Positions 43,691 to 53,934 of a DNA stretch of 64,000 bases are shown here, piece after piece. The position numbers were made by a program, and so were the translations under genes. The DNA lies in assembly GCA_002305315.1 (NCBI GenBank), contig DBQQ01000046.1, positions 24,079 to 88,078 of the forward strand. The letters are read 5' to 3'. Under the pieces are notes generated by a model that did no database searches, had not been told where the DNA came from, and saw only the letters and a program-made list of their open reading frames with translations. This DNA comes from Clostridiales bacterium UBA1390 (lineage in GTDB: Bacteria > Bacillota > Clostridia > Lachnospirales > Bianqueaceae). Each line of letters opens with the position of its first letter. Position 1 is the stretch's first letter.

Positions 43691-44956
43691 TCAGGCCGCC
43701 CGCTGAATCTGTTCCGCCGTTCGATTGATCGAATGGTGGATAGGAGACCAGCCCACCTTTGCGAAAATCGCATGAATGGAGATTGGAATATATGTAATCA
43801 TAAACAACGGGAAGGTAAATAATGACAAAATCTTTTTCCCTGCCTTACAATGAATATTGTTCCATTCCGTGATTAAAGTAATCAATCCCACAAGAAACAT
43901 GAATCCATACATCTGTATACAAACTCCGGACAAGAACTTCAGCACATGATCCAACGCCTCTGGCACATTTCCCACAAAGACAGCGTAACTCACCTGGGCG
44001 ATAGAACAAGTCAGTCCTAACATCATCAGAATTAACGCGGGAAAAATCGTCATCAGCATATCATAACACGCAAAACTGTGACGGCGGAAGATTCCCTTCA
44101 CCAGATCTTTTCCATATTTCCCCAGCACCTGATAGAATCCCTTTGCCCAACGCAGGCGCTGAATCCAGGACTGTTTCAATGTAACCGGCTGCTCATCATA
44201 GAAAATCGCCTGTCCGCAGTAACCGATCTGCTCGCCCTGTACGGCACAGCTAGTACTGAATTCCACATCCTCTGTCAACGTATGATATTTCCAGCCGTTC
44301 ATTTTATCAATGATATCGTGATGCACCAGAAAACCTGTGCCTGATACCGCGCAACTGGTATTCAGATTCATTCTCGCCTGATTCAAATACTTGGCCTCCC
44401 GCAGAAACCATAGCGAGTACCCGGCGCTGATCCAGTTTGATTCGTAATTTTTAGAATTTCGATAGGATGTAATCGCTCGATATCCCATGCTGAATGTATC
44501 ATTCATCGCCCGAATGTAACCCTTATCCACAATATTATCCGCATCGAAAATCACGAATGCATCATAATCGTCAAATACCTGATCCTTCTTCATCTGTTTA
44601 AACAGATAATCCAGCGCGTATCCCTTGCCAACCTGTACGCGATTAAACCGCTCGTAAACATGAGCTCCTTTATTTCTGCACAGCGAAGCAGTATTGTCTG
44701 TACAATTATCTGCCACCACAAAGATATCAAGCAATTCCTTGGGATAATCCTGCTGCTGCAGGCTATCAATCAGACCGCCGATTACCTTTTCTTCATTTCT
44801 TGCCGATATGACAAAAGCGTACCGATGCAGCGCTTTACTCTTCGGCACATGCCTTGGCTTAGTTGCCAAAACGTCCATAACATAAAAGATTTGGTATGCA
44901 TAGCATAGCAAGAACAGTAATCCGATACTATTCTCAATCAGATTCAACCACTCCAT
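43691..44956 (-). CDS. Processive-type family 2 glycosyltransferase, membrane
   Basis: 421 aa. One N-terminal helix (about 8-25), a cytoplasmic GT-A domain with FVISARNEEKVIGG, VVADNCTDNTA, substrate-binding FDADN near 140, TED near 233 and QRLRWAKG (the QxxRW motif) near 275, then about three C-terminal helices. This layout matches chitin/hyaluronan/poly-GlcNAc synthases such as NodC, suggesting synthesis and extrusion of a beta-linked surface polysaccharide. Single gene without modification or export partners, so the product is not known. Confidence 0.9.
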   Translation of the reverse strand: MEWLNLIENSIGLLFLLCYAYQIFYVMDVLATKPRHVPKSKALHRYAFVISARNEEKVIGGLIDSLQQQDYPKELLDIFVVADNCTDNTASLCRNKGAHVYERFNRVQVGKGYALDYLFKQMKKDQVFDDYDAFVIFDADNIVDKGYIRAMNDTFSMGYRAITSYRNSKNYESNWISAGYSLWFLREAKYLNQARMNLNTSCAVSGTGFLVHHDIIDKMNGWKYHTLTEDVEFSTSCAVQGEQIGYCGQAIFYDEQPVTLKQSWIQRLRWAKGFYQVLGKYGKDLVKGIFRRHSFACYDMLMTIFPALILMMLGLTCSIAQVSYAVFVGNVPEALDHVLKFLSGVCIQMYGFMFLVGLITLITEWNNIHCKAGKKILSLFTFPLFMITYIPISIHAIFAKVGWSPIHHSINRTAEQIQRAA

Positions 44957-45168
44957 GTTCGGTCCCTTTCCCCCTGTCGGATTTACTCACCCTTTTTCTT
45001 TTTACAGACAGCCAATCCCGAAAACCGGCTTCGCTGTCAGCGCTCATTATAGCATTCTCCCCTCCCATATACAACCATCATTCTCCAGAAGATTTCTTAA
45101 GAATTGTTTAAGCTTCTCTTCGTTTTTCGTATTTTACACAAACCACACATTTATCCAATATCTTTTTC

Positions 45169-45197
45169 TTGACACTTCTTTTCCACCACACTATACT
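45169..45197 (+). promoter_or_regulatory. mgtE promoter
   Basis: TTGACA, 17 bp, TATACT. The transcript leader is about 25 nt, too short for an M-box or other Mg2+ riboswitch. Confidence 0.8.
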
Positions 45198-45226
45198 AAA
45201 GATATGTCAAATAGGAGGCGATACTC

Positions 45227-46582
45227 ATGAGGCCCTTGCAGGTATCTCTGGACCAGGTGATCCAAAATCTATTAAATTCAAAAAAATATTCTTCTCTGCG
45301 GGACATGCTGATTATCATGAACCCTTCAGATATAGCCAGCCTGTTTCAAGATCTGCCAGTTGACTCCCTTCCTCTTTTATTCCGTCTGCTCCCCAAAGAA
45401 CTGGCTGCAGACACTTTCGTAGAAATGGATGAGGAGATGCAGGAACTGCTGATTCAGGGTTTCAGCGACCGCGAATTAAAAGAGGTCATCAATGAACTCT
45501 ATGTGGATGACGCCGTCGATCTGGTCGAAGAAATGCCCGCCTCCGTTGTAAAGCGAATTCTCCGCCAGGCTGCTCCTGAGATGCGCAAGATGATTAACGA
45601 CATCCTGAAATATCCGGAGGACTCTGCCGGGAGTATGATGACCACCGAATATGTGAGTCTGCATCCGCAGATGAACGTATCGCAAGCCCTTTCTCGTATT
45701 CGACAGACCGGCGTCGATAAGGAAACGATTTACAACTGCTATGTCATCACCCCGGATCGCAAGCTATGCGGTATTGTCAGCGCTCGTTCCCTGCTTCTTT
45801 CTTCCGAACAGGCTCTGATCGAGGACATCATGGAATCCCATGTCATCTCCGTCAATACGATGATGGATCAGGAAGAGGTTGCCCTGATGTTCAATAAATA
45901 TAATTTTCTCGCATTGCCTGTGGTCGATCAGGAAAATCGTCTTGTCGGCATCGTCACCGTCGATGATGCTATGGATGTCTTGCAGGAGGAGACCACGGAA
46001 GACATGGAAAAGATGGCGGCTATCGTCCCTTCAGAACGGCCTTATCTCAAGACCGGTATCTTCGCCACCTTTCGTCAGCGTATCCCCTGGCTTCTCGTCC
46101 TTATGATCTCGGCAACGGCCAGCAGTATGATTATTACCGCTTTCGAAGATGCTCTCGCCGCTCAAGTTGCCTTGACCGCCTTTATCCCTATGCTGATGAA
46201 TACCGGCGGTAACTCGGGCAGCCAGGCTTCCGTCACCATCATACGTGGGCTGTCCCTGAATGAGATTCAATACAAAGACTTCTTTAAGGTGTTGTGGAAA
46301 GAGATTCGCGTCGGTGTTCTCTGTGGTGTGACACTGGCTGCGGCGAACTATGTTAAACTCTTGCTGCTGGATCGCGTGTCCTTCCTGATTGCTGCCGCGG
46401 TTTGTCTGACATTGGTATTGACTGTAATCCTCTCTAAAATCGTAGGCGCTCTGCTTCCCATGGGGGCTAAGAAAATCGGTCTGGACCCTGCTGTCATGGC
46501 CAGTCCCTTTATTTCCACCATTGTGGATATCTTGTCGCTGCTCGTCTATTTTCAGATTGCAACACTGCTTCTGGGTCTATAA
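45227..46582 (+). CDS. mgtE: Magnesium transporter MgtE
   Basis: Mg2+-selective channel, 451 aa. N-terminal MgtE_N domain (about 20-125), two CBS domains (about 130-255, for example DSAGSMMTTEYVSL), the plug helix, then five membrane helices with the family motif MLMNTGGNSGSQASVTIIRGLS near 325 and the Asp of GLDPAVMASPFISTIVD near 425. AGGAGG precedes the ATG. Its last 6 nt overlap, on the opposite strand, the end of the sigma factor gene. Confidence 0.95.
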   Translation: MRPLQVSLDQVIQNLLNSKKYSSLRDMLIIMNPSDIASLFQDLPVDSLPLLFRLLPKELAADTFVEMDEEMQELLIQGFSDRELKEVINELYVDDAVDLVEEMPASVVKRILRQAAPEMRKMINDILKYPEDSAGSMMTTEYVSLHPQMNVSQALSRIRQTGVDKETIYNCYVITPDRKLCGIVSARSLLLSSEQALIEDIMESHVISVNTMMDQEEVALMFNKYNFLALPVVDQENRLVGIVTVDDAMDVLQEETTEDMEKMAAIVPSERPYLKTGIFATFRQRIPWLLVLMISATASSMIITAFEDALAAQVALTAFIPMLMNTGGNSGSQASVTIIRGLSLNEIQYKDFFKVLWKEIRVGVLCGVTLAAANYVKLLLLDRVSFLIAAAVCLTLVLTVILSKIVGALLPMGAKKIGLDPAVMASPFISTIVDILSLLVYFQIATLLLGL

Positions 46583-47095
46583 ATACCAGTCGACACGGAT
46601 ATGATATCGTTTCAATTCATTCTCCATACGTCTTTTCGCCGCTGCATATCGCTCTTTAATTTCATTCTGGTGGATCCCGCATAGATCTGCCAATTTTTGT
46701 AAAGTCAGATCGTGAAACCGAAAATACACATCCAGAATCATCCTCTCCTCCGAAGGAAACTTTTCTAACAACGACAATATAAGATCCAGGCACTCTTCTC
46801 CCGCAGGAAGTTTGCCTGCCTTCTTTTCTTTCTCCACTTTATATCTGTGACTCGCAGAATATACCATCCTGCGAATATACTGAATCGCCGGCACGTCTTC
46901 CATATCTGTCAGATTGTAGAATAGCCTGGAATCTTCCTGTATCTGGACAAATACGGATTGTACGATATCCTCGGCCTCTTCCACAGATCCTAATATCCGG
47001 TAGGCGTCCCTGATATACAAATTGTATGTTTTCTCGTATAGTCTGCGAAGCTTTTCTCTGTGCAAAAATCTCTTGCCGCCGGGAAAAAACTTCAC
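46577..47095 (-). CDS. ECF-type sigma-70 family RNA polymerase sigma factor
   Basis: 172 aa. Region 2 at about 15-75 (LYEKTYNLYIRDAYRILGSVEEAEDIVQSVFVQI) and region 4 at about 110-160 (FPSEERMILDVYFRFHDLTLQKLADLCGIHQNEIKERYAAAKRR), so it has the two-domain ECF layout. The start is GTG at 47095 with GGGGGAG just upstream. No anti-sigma factor gene is adjacent, it converges with mgtE, and it lies behind the aspartate kinase terminator. Targets are unknown. Confidence 0.88.
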   Translation of the reverse strand: MKFFPGGKRFLHREKLRRLYEKTYNLYIRDAYRILGSVEEAEDIVQSVFVQIQEDSRLFYNLTDMEDVPAIQYIRRMVYSASHRYKVEKEKKAGKLPAGEECLDLILSLLEKFPSEERMILDVYFRFHDLTLQKLADLCGIHQNEIKERYAAAKRRMENELKRYHIRVDWYL

Positions 47096-47119
47096 AGATC
47101 TCCCCCACTCCCATCCACG

Positions 47120-47159
47120 AAAAAAGCTCCTTACAGGAAACCTTCCCGTAAGGAGCTTT
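47120..47159 (-). terminator. Aspartate kinase terminator
   Basis: Minus strand stem AAAGCTCCTTAC/GTAAGGAGCTTT, 13-nt loop, TTTTTT tail. It lies between the kinase and the downstream sigma gene. Confidence 0.85.
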
Positions 47160-47175
47160 GCAAATCGAATCCAAT

Positions 47176-48486
47176 TTAATAGAATGCGTGATAAATATTT
47201 GCGATCGTATCTTCGAAGTCTTCTTCCCGAATCCCGAGAATGATATTTAACTCACTGGATCCCTGGTCGATCATTCGAATATTGACATCGGCCGAGGCTA
47301 CTGCCGCGAAAACCTTCGAAGCCGTTCCCTTTGCCTCTCTCATGCCGCGTCCTACCACCGCTACCAAGGCCAAGCCCCGATCCATACAAATGAAATCCGG
47401 GTTGACTGCTCTAGCCAACGCGCTCAGCAGCAAGTTTTCCCGTCCGGCAATCTCCTGTACACTGACAACAACGCACATCGTATCAATGCCGGATGGCAAA
47501 TGCTCGAAATTCACATTGAAGTCCTTCAATACCTGAAGCACCTTCAATACAAAACCAACTTCCTGGTTCATCATATCCTTCTCGATCCGAATGACCACAA
47601 ATCCTTTGCGTCCTGCAATGCCTGTGATAATATCTCCACTCGGCTCCGCACCGGCATGAGGTACGATCATCGTTCCTTCTGCCTCTGGATCGTTCGTGTT
47701 CCGGATATTGATCGGAATGCCCGCCTCTTTCACTGGAAAGATCGATTCTGCATGCAGAACTGTGGCTCCCATGTAGGATAACTCCCGCAACTCGCGATAC
47801 GTAATTGTACGAATCGGACGAGGATTTTCCACGATACGGGGATCGCACACCAGAAAACCGGAAACATCCGTCCAGTTCTCATATAGATCCGCATCGATCG
47901 CCTGCGCCACAATGGCTCCCGTAATGTCAGAACCGCCTCGCGAAAACGTCTTAATGCTTCCGTCGGGCATAGAACCATAGAATCCCGGGATGACTGCTCG
48001 CTCGATCCGAGCCAGCTGCATCCGCATGGTCTTAATTGTCTTTGCTGAATCATATCTTCCGTCTTCATCAAAAAAGACAACCTTTGCCGCGTCCAGAAAC
48101 TCATAGCCCAAAAACTGTGCCAGAAGAATTCCATTCAGGTATTCTCCCCGGCTGGCCATATAATCCAGACTGCAACCGGACTGCAGGTGCTCTTCGATCT
48201 CTTCAAATTCATGCTTCAGCGTTGCCGCAAGTGCCAGCTCCGATGCGATAGAACGATAGCGGTCTTTGATCTTCTCCCAGATCGGCTGCCAATCGCCGCC
48301 CTCCTGGGCCGCCTTATGACAAGCGATCAGAAGATCTGTCACCTTATCGTCATTCGAATACCGCTTACCGGGAGCCGAAGGCACTACATAGCGGCGGCTT
48401 TCCTCTTCCAGAACGATCGCTGCGACCTTGCGGAACTGTCCCGCATCCGCCAGCGAACTGCCGCCAAACTTAACAACCTTCTTCAT
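47176..48486 (-). CDS. lysC: Aspartate kinase
   Basis: First step of the lysine, threonine, methionine and diaminopimelate pathway: aspartate to aspartyl phosphate. 436 aa, monofunctional. Seen: VVKFGGSSLADAGQF at the N-terminus, FSRGGSDITGAIVAQAIDADLYENWTDVSGF near 180, and two C-terminal ACT domains (IRIEKDMMNQEVGFVLKVLQVL; VAVVGRGMREAKGTASKVFAAVA) implying feedback control by an amino acid. The symbol denotes the family only; which end product inhibits it is not readable. Its 161-bp leader shows a small CAGCGG/CCGCTG hairpin but no lysine riboswitch. Confidence 0.94.
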   Translation of the reverse strand: MKKVVKFGGSSLADAGQFRKVAAIVLEEESRRYVVPSAPGKRYSNDDKVTDLLIACHKAAQEGGDWQPIWEKIKDRYRSIASELALAATLKHEFEEIEEHLQSGCSLDYMASRGEYLNGILLAQFLGYEFLDAAKVVFFDEDGRYDSAKTIKTMRMQLARIERAVIPGFYGSMPDGSIKTFSRGGSDITGAIVAQAIDADLYENWTDVSGFLVCDPRIVENPRPIRTITYRELRELSYMGATVLHAESIFPVKEAGIPINIRNTNDPEAEGTMIVPHAGAEPSGDIITGIAGRKGFVVIRIEKDMMNQEVGFVLKVLQVLKDFNVNFEHLPSGIDTMCVVVSVQEIAGRENLLLSALARAVNPDFICMDRGLALVAVVGRGMREAKGTASKVFAAVASADVNIRMIDQGSSELNIILGIREEDFEDTIANIYHAFY

Positions 48487-48647
48487 AATTCAAAACTCCA
48501 GTATCCCATTATGATGATTGATCTTACAAACCAACCGCAGCGGGGTAACCACCGCTGTTCTGATAGAATATCATATTTTAGGTTCTAACGCAAGAAATTT
48601 TTACATAAAAAACTGACAAAATTTCTCCCACAGTCCCTATCTCTTCC

Positions 48648-49148
48648 TTATAATGCAGCTGCGAGCTCCTGCATTTTTCGATCTTTTTCCCGTACCGTCT
48701 CTGCCATCTCTTCCTTGCTCTCTACCAGCCGTCTGGTCAGCTCTTCATCCCCCAGAGCCAGGATCTGCACCGCCAGCGTTCCCGCATTGGCTGCCGCATC
48801 AATTCCTACTGTCGCCACCGGTACGCCGGGGGGCATCTGTACCGTAGACAACAGAGCGTCCATCCCATCCAGCGCTGCGGATTTAAGAGGCAAACCAATG
48901 ACCGGCAACACGGTATGCGCTGCCAGTACTCCACCCAGATGCGCCGCCATACCCGCTGCCGCGATGATGACTCCAAATCCGTTTGCTGCTGCGTTCTTCG
49001 CAAATTCACAAGCCTCCGTGGGCGTTCTGTGCGCGCTCATCACATGCACTTCCGTCTCCACTCCAAACGATTTCAACTTGCTGACTGCCTTTTGTACGAC
49101 CGGCCAATCACTGTCACTTCCCATGATCACTGCTGCTTTTTTAGCCAT
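48648..49148 (-). CDS. purE: N5-carboxyaminoimidazole ribonucleotide mutase
   Basis: Purine synthesis: N5-CAIR to CAIR. 166 aa with the family core VIMGSDSDWPVVQKAV, VMSAHRTPTEACEFA, AGMAAHLGGVLAAHTVLPVIGLPL and QMPPGVPVATVGIDAAANAG. AAGGAGG precedes the ATG. It is not clustered with other pur genes here; purA is about 31 kb away in the window but has a related promoter sequence. Divergent from asnS. Confidence 0.97.
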   Translation of the reverse strand: MAKKAAVIMGSDSDWPVVQKAVSKLKSFGVETEVHVMSAHRTPTEACEFAKNAAANGFGVIIAAAGMAAHLGGVLAAHTVLPVIGLPLKSAALDGMDALLSTVQMPPGVPVATVGIDAAANAGTLAVQILALGDEELTRRLVESKEEMAETVREKDRKMQELAAAL

Positions 49149-49180
49149 CCATAACTTCCTCCTTTTCGTTCTCTAAGCTT

Positions 49181-49209
49181 AGTATAACGGCTTCCTGCCA
49201 AAAATGCAA
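49181..49209 (-). promoter_or_regulatory. purE promoter
   Basis: Minus strand TTGCAT, 17 bp, TATACT, with upstream AGAAAGCTGTTGCATTTTT resembling the purA promoter. Confidence 0.7.
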
Positions 49210-49230
49210 CAGCTTTCTGCAAATTCCCCC

Positions 49231-49259
49231 TTGTTATCGGGCATGCTTCATAGTATAAT
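49231..49259 (+). promoter_or_regulatory. asnS promoter
   Basis: TTGTTA, 17 bp, TATAAT. The leader is about 33 nt, so no T-box is possible. Confidence 0.75.
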
Positions 49260-49298
49260 GAAAAATACATTCCCACAGAACAGAAAGGAGGATTCCGC

Positions 49299-50744
49299 AT
49301 GGAATCTGTTTTACTGCGTGACCTTTACCAGAAGGATCATGCTCTTGCCTCGTCTCTGGATGGTCAAGAAATCACCGTCAGCGGATGGGTTCGTTCTATC
49401 CGCGATTCCAAAGCTTTGGGATTCATCGTATTACATGATGGAACCTGTTTTCAGACCCTGCAGATCGTCTATGAACATGGTACGCTGCAGTCTTATCAAG
49501 ATGGATCCGCTTCCTATGAAGGCGAAGAAGCCTTCAAGGCTGTGAGCCATATCACCATCGGCTCCGCCATCTTCGTAACCGGCCGTCTGGTGCTGACGCC
49601 AGATGCCAAGCAGCCTTTCGAGCTGCATGCCAAGAGCATCCTGCTGGAGGGCGCTTCTGCCGCAGACTATCCGCTGCAGAAAAAGCGCCATACTATGGAA
49701 TATCTGCGTACGGTCGCACACCTGCGCCCCCGCACGAATACGTTCCAGGCTGTCTTTCGCGTTCGTTCTCTGGCAGCCTACGCCATCCATCAGTTCTTCC
49801 AGGACCGTGGATTTGTCTATGTGCATACTCCTCTGATCACCGGCAGCGACTGCGAAGGCGCCGGCGAGATGTTCCATGTCACCACACAGCCGCTGGGCTC
49901 GTATCCGGTGGACGATGAGGGACATCCGGACACTTCCAAAGATTTCTTCGGAAAGCCGGCGAATCTGACCGTGAGCGGTCAGCTCAATGGAGAGACCTAC
50001 GCTGCGGCTTTTCGCAACATCTATACCTTCGGCCCTACCTTCCGTGCCGAAAATTCCAATACCCCCCGGCATGCGGCGGAGTTTTGGATGATTGAGCCCG
50101 AGATCTCCTTTGCCGATCTCTCCGATGATATGGATCTGGCCGAAGCCATGATCAAATACATCGTGAACTACCTGATGGAACATGCCGCCGAAGAGCTCCA
50201 GTTCTTTGGCAATTTTGTAGACAAGACCCTGATGGATCGTCTGAATTCCATTGTACAGAACGAATTTGCCCGCTGCACCTATACAGAGGCCATTCGTCTG
50301 CTCAGTGAAAGCGGTCATGATTTTGAATACAAGCCCTACTGGGGATGCGATCTGCAGACAGAGCATGAACGCTATCTGACAGAGCATATCTTTGGCAAGC
50401 CTGTCTTTGTCATCGATTATCCGAAGGAAATCAAGGCTTTCTATATGAAGCTGAATCCGGACGGTAAGACCGTTGCCGCCATGGATATGCTGGTGCCCGG
50501 CGTAGGCGAGCTGATTGGAGGCAGTCAGCGTGAGGATCATCTGGACACACTGCTCGCACGGATTCATGAGCTGGGCCTGAAAGAAGAGGATTACTGGTGG
50601 TATCTGGACCTGCGCCGCTATGGCAGCAATCGTCATGCCGGCTTTGGTCTTGGTTTTGAGCGCCTGATCATGTATGTCACCGGTATGAGCAATATCCGTG
50701 ACGTAATCCCCTATCCCCGTACCGTTAAAAATCTGGACTTTTAA
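49299..50744 (+). CDS. asnS: Asparaginyl-tRNA synthetase
   Basis: Charges tRNA-Asn with asparagine. 481 aa, class IIb. N-terminal OB-fold anticodon domain ([22 protein letters not shown]), motif 2 [21 protein letters not shown] near 250, and motif 3 [29 protein letters not shown] at the C-terminus. The family-typical HFR-less motif 1 region [13 protein letters not shown] is present. AAAGGAGG precedes the ATG; own promoter and terminator. Confidence 0.97.
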   Translation: MESVLLRDLYQKDHALASSLDGQEITVSGWVRSIRDSKALGFIVLHDGTCFQTLQIVYEHGTLQSYQDGSASYEGEEAFKAVSHITIGSAIFVTGRLVLTPDAKQPFELHAKSILLEGASAADYPLQKKRHTMEYLRTVAHLRPRTNTFQAVFRVRSLAAYAIHQFFQDRGFVYVHTPLITGSDCEGAGEMFHVTTQPLGSYPVDDEGHPDTSKDFFGKPANLTVSGQLNGETYAAAFRNIYTFGPTFRAENSNTPRHAAEFWMIEPEISFADLSDDMDLAEAMIKYIVNYLMEHAAEELQFFGNFVDKTLMDRLNSIVQNEFARCTYTEAIRLLSESGHDFEYKPYWGCDLQTEHERYLTEHIFGKPVFVIDYPKEIKAFYMKLNPDGKTVAAMDMLVPGVGELIGGSQREDHLDTLLARIHELGLKEEDYWWYLDLRRYGSNRHAGFGLGFERLIMYVTGMSNIRDVIPYPRTVKNLDF

Positions 50745-50753
50745 GATCCTAGG

Positions 50754-50793
50754 AGGCTGGTGCAGATATGCCATCTGCGCCGGCCTTCTTTTT
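50754..50793 (+). terminator. asnS terminator
   Basis: 13-14-bp stem AGGCTGGTGCAGAT/ATCTGCGCCGGCCT with two G-U pairs, then CTTCTTTTTC. The mannosidase starts 33 bp later. Confidence 0.8.
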
Positions 50794-50825
50794 CTATATT
50801 ATAGAATACAGAGAGGAGGCTCATT

Positions 50826-53800
50826 ATGTTTTTTACCTTGGAAAAATTCGAAAGACGAGTGCAGGAACTGGCGCAGCGGCGATATCTGGGCCTGACGAGC
50901 ATTGCGCCTTTGACGGCCATGCCGGGCACACTGAACCCGGACATGCCGTATCATGGCGCGCCGCCACAGATCATAGGCGATTCCATGACGATCGACGATA
51001 CGTTCAATGGGCGCGACCGTTACCTTTGGCTGGAGAAGACAGTCTGTCTGCCGCCTGAAAGACCCGACTGTCAAGTGGTGGGATTATTTCATTTCGGAGA
51101 GACTGGCGGCGGCTTCAATCGCGGTTTCGAATCCCTGCTCTATGTGGATGGCCATCCCTATCAGGGTGTGGATAGTTATCACAATGAAGTGATCTTTTCT
51201 CCATATACGGAGGCACCGCTGCGTCTGACCTTCCTTCTGTGGACTGGGCTCGAGGGTGGCGGTCCGCAAAAAACACAATATCACCGGTTACAACAGGCGG
51301 ATATCGGCTATCTCCATAAAACGACGGATACGCTGTATTACCTGGCGCGCGCCATTACGGAAACGCTGCGCCTTCTGCCCCAGGAAGACGAGCATGCCTC
51401 ACTCCTTACTGCCGCCCTGGATCGCGCCCTGCTTTGTATCGACTGGGATGAAGAAACCTTCTATTCCTCTGTAGACGCTGCCTATCAGACGCTTTTGACT
51501 GAACTGAATCAGATCCCTAAGCATACGGATGTCACCGTGTATGGCATCGGACATACACATATCGATGTGGCCTGGCTCTGGCGTCTGAAACATACCCGGG
51601 AAAAAGCGCAACGTTCCTTTTCGACGGCACTTCATCTGATGAATCTATATGATGATTACATCTTCCTGCAAACCCAGCCTCAACTCTATCGATATATCCA
51701 GGAAGATCATCCCGAACTCTTCGAACGCATCCGTCGCAAAATCGCAGAGGGCCAATGGGAAGCGGATGGCGGCATGTGGGTGGAAGCAGATTGCAATATC
51801 CCCTCTGGAGAATCGTTGGTTCGCCAGTTTCTGCAGGGAACACGATTTCTTATGCAGGAATTCGGTCAGAAATGTTCCTATCTATGGCTGCCGGACGTGT
51901 TTGGCTACAGCTGGGCCCTGCCGCAGATTCTTAAGCTCTGCGAAATCCACACCTTTATGACCACGAAGATCAGCTGGAATCAATATAATACGATTCCCCA
52001 TGATCTCTTCCTCTGGCGCGGCATCGATGGCAGTGAAGTCATGACCTATTTCATTGATACACCGGGAGAAGGCCAGGATACTTCCACACGCTATTCCACC
52101 TATAATGGCATGATGTCTCCGCATGCTGTCATTGGCAGCTGGCGAAAGTTCAAGAACAAAGAGCTCAGTCATGACATCCTGATCTCTTATGGATATGGGG
52201 ACGGTGGCGGCGGTGTCACGCGAGATATGCTGGAAATGCGCCGGGCTATGGATCTTCTGCCCGGACTCCCTCATGTGAAAACAAGCACTGCGGGGCACTT
52301 CTTCGATATACTGCATACGCACCTCGCCCAGACAGATCGGTATATTCCCGTCTGGGATGGAGAGCTCTACCTGGAGTATCATCGAGGCACCTACACCTCG
52401 CAGGCCTATAACAAAAAGACCAATCGCCAGCTTGAGCATGATCTTCTGACAACCGAATGGCTCTCCTCTTTGGTCTATCTATCCGGCGCCTCCTATAACC
52501 AGGAGGATCTTGAGACCGTATGGCGCCTTCTGCTGCTGCACCAGTTCCATGACATCATTCCTGGTTCCTCGATCCATGAAGTATACGAGGATTCCCGCGT
52601 AAACTATGCCCAGGCGAACAAGATCCTATCTTCCGTTCGCGCTAAGGCCTTACAGCATCTTGTTACCCCTTCCGAATATACATTCAGCGTGTATTCCCCA
52701 AAGAGTTTTGCCGGATCTGAGCTCGTCCAGATTCCCGTCCAGGAGCCTGGCATCTTTCTGGATGAAGGCGGAAACCTTTTAGACTCCCAAAAGACCGACG
52801 AGGGCTATCTCGTCCTTATACAGACTTGGCCCTTCTCCACGACGTCTCTATGTTTCCTTTCCGGCGAGGCAGATGTGCCTCCTACCCCGTTTCATAGAGA
52901 GCGAAATCGACTGGAGACCCCCTTCTATTCCATCGCCTGGAACGAGGAAGGACAATGGACGGCGCTGTATGATAAAGAAGCCGAACGTTCGATCCTCGCC
53001 CCGGGCGCCCTGGGAAATGTATTGGAAGTCTTCGAGGATAAGCCCGTCAACTATGATGCCTGGGATGTGGATATCTTCTATACACAGAAGATGGAAACCA
53101 TGCATCTTTGCCAGGAGCCCGAAGTATTGGAACTGGGTCCTCTGCGCGCTGTGCTTCGGTTTACGTATGTCTATCGTCATTCCCGTCTTACGCAGGATCT
53201 CTCCGTATACCGGGATTCTCGTCGTATTGATCTGCGTACTCATGTGGACTGGCATGAAGAGCATCGGCTCCTAAAGGCTGCCTTCTATACGGATATACGC
53301 TCTACCAAAGCCACCTATGACATTCAATTTGGACATGTGGAACGCCCCACGCACTGGAATACCAGCTGGGACTGGGCACGTTTTGAAGTCTGTGCGCAGC
53401 AGTGGGCCGATCTGTCCGAACAGGGCTATGGCGTCAGTCTGTTAAGCGATGGGAAGTATGGGTATAATATCAAGGATCGCGCCATGAAAATCAGCCTGTT
53501 AAAGAGTGCGAAGCATCCAGATACGCAGGCCGATATGGGCGAACATGATTTTACGTACTCCCTATATCCTCACAAGGGATCCGTGACAGAGGGCGGAACC
53601 ATCGAAGAAGCCCATCGCCTGAATCTCCCGGCACAGGTTATTTCCGGTTCCTTCTCCGATACCCTCCGTATTCTTTGGCTCTCCTCGTCCCAGGTTCAGA
53701 TTGATGCCATCAAAAAAGCGGAGGATGAGGACTGTCTGGTCGTGCATCTGCATGAATGCCGAGGCGGTAGGGCGCAAATCCACTTTGGCTCCGATTATCC

Positions 53801-53921
53801 TCTGCGCAAAGTGGTTCCCTGCAACCTGTTGGAACACGACCTATCCCCCGCCCCGCCTGAAGATACGCGGACTCTCCTATTTCATCCTTTCGAAATCAAG
53901 GCGCTCAAACTCTGGTTCTAA
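50826..53921 (+). CDS. Alpha-mannosidase, GH38
   Basis: Retaining exo-alpha-mannosidase, 1031 aa, typical of GH38; no signal peptide, so it probably trims imported mannosides in the cytoplasm. Seen: zinc/substrate motif GIGHTHIDVAWLWRLKHT near 238, EADGGMWVEADCNIPSGESLVRQ near 315, nucleophile Asp in LWLPDVFGYSWALPQI near 355, and HQFHDIIPGSSIHEVYED near 570, followed by the long C-terminal beta domains. AGAGGAGG precedes the ATG. It directly follows the asnS terminator. Confidence 0.95.
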   Translation: MFFTLEKFERRVQELAQRRYLGLTSIAPLTAMPGTLNPDMPYHGAPPQIIGDSMTIDDTFNGRDRYLWLEKTVCLPPERPDCQVVGLFHFGETGGGFNRGFESLLYVDGHPYQGVDSYHNEVIFSPYTEAPLRLTFLLWTGLEGGGPQKTQYHRLQQADIGYLHKTTDTLYYLARAITETLRLLPQEDEHASLLTAALDRALLCIDWDEETFYSSVDAAYQTLLTELNQIPKHTDVTVYGIGHTHIDVAWLWRLKHTREKAQRSFSTALHLMNLYDDYIFLQTQPQLYRYIQEDHPELFERIRRKIAEGQWEADGGMWVEADCNIPSGESLVRQFLQGTRFLMQEFGQKCSYLWLPDVFGYSWALPQILKLCEIHTFMTTKISWNQYNTIPHDLFLWRGIDGSEVMTYFIDTPGEGQDTSTRYSTYNGMMSPHAVIGSWRKFKNKELSHDILISYGYGDGGGGVTRDMLEMRRAMDLLPGLPHVKTSTAGHFFDILHTHLAQTDRYIPVWDGELYLEYHRGTYTSQAYNKKTNRQLEHDLLTTEWLSSLVYLSGASYNQEDLETVWRLLLLHQFHDIIPGSSIHEVYEDSRVNYAQANKILSSVRAKALQHLVTPSEYTFSVYSPKSFAGSELVQIPVQEPGIFLDEGGNLLDSQKTDEGYLVLIQTWPFSTTSLCFLSGEADVPPTPFHRERNRLETPFYSIAWNEEGQWTALYDKEAERSILAPGALGNVLEVFEDKPVNYDAWDVDIFYTQKMETMHLCQEPEVLELGPLRAVLRFTYVYRHSRLTQDLSVYRDSRRIDLRTHVDWHEEHRLLKAAFYTDIRSTKATYDIQFGHVERPTHWNTSWDWARFEVCAQQWADLSEQGYGVSLLSDGKYGYNIKDRAMKISLLKSAKHPDTQADMGEHDFTYSLYPHKGSVTEGGTIEEAHRLNLPAQVISGSFSDTLRILWLSSSQVQIDAIKKAEDEDCLVVHLHECRGGRAQIHFGSDYPLRKVVPCNLLEHDLSPAPPEDTRTLLFHPFEIKALKLWF

Positions 53922-53934
53922 CCATCGGCCAGTG

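Noticed and set aside
42354..43706. 450-codon open frame antisense to fucI
   Set aside because: Overlaps the certain fucI gene and its promoter; low-complexity His/Arg/Leu translation typical of a shadow.
45061..45226. Magnesium riboswitch (M-box) before mgtE
   Set aside because: The consensus promoter at 45169-45197 leaves a leader of only about 25 nt.
48487..48647. Lysine riboswitch before aspartate kinase
   Set aside because: The gap is 161 bp, smaller than aptamer plus expression platform, and I see only one small hairpin.
49260..49298. T-box leader before asnS
   Set aside because: The leader is about 33 nt, far too short for a T-box.
49431..50774. 447-codon open frame antisense to asnS
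   Set aside because: asnS is certain from its motifs; the antisense frame has no family features.
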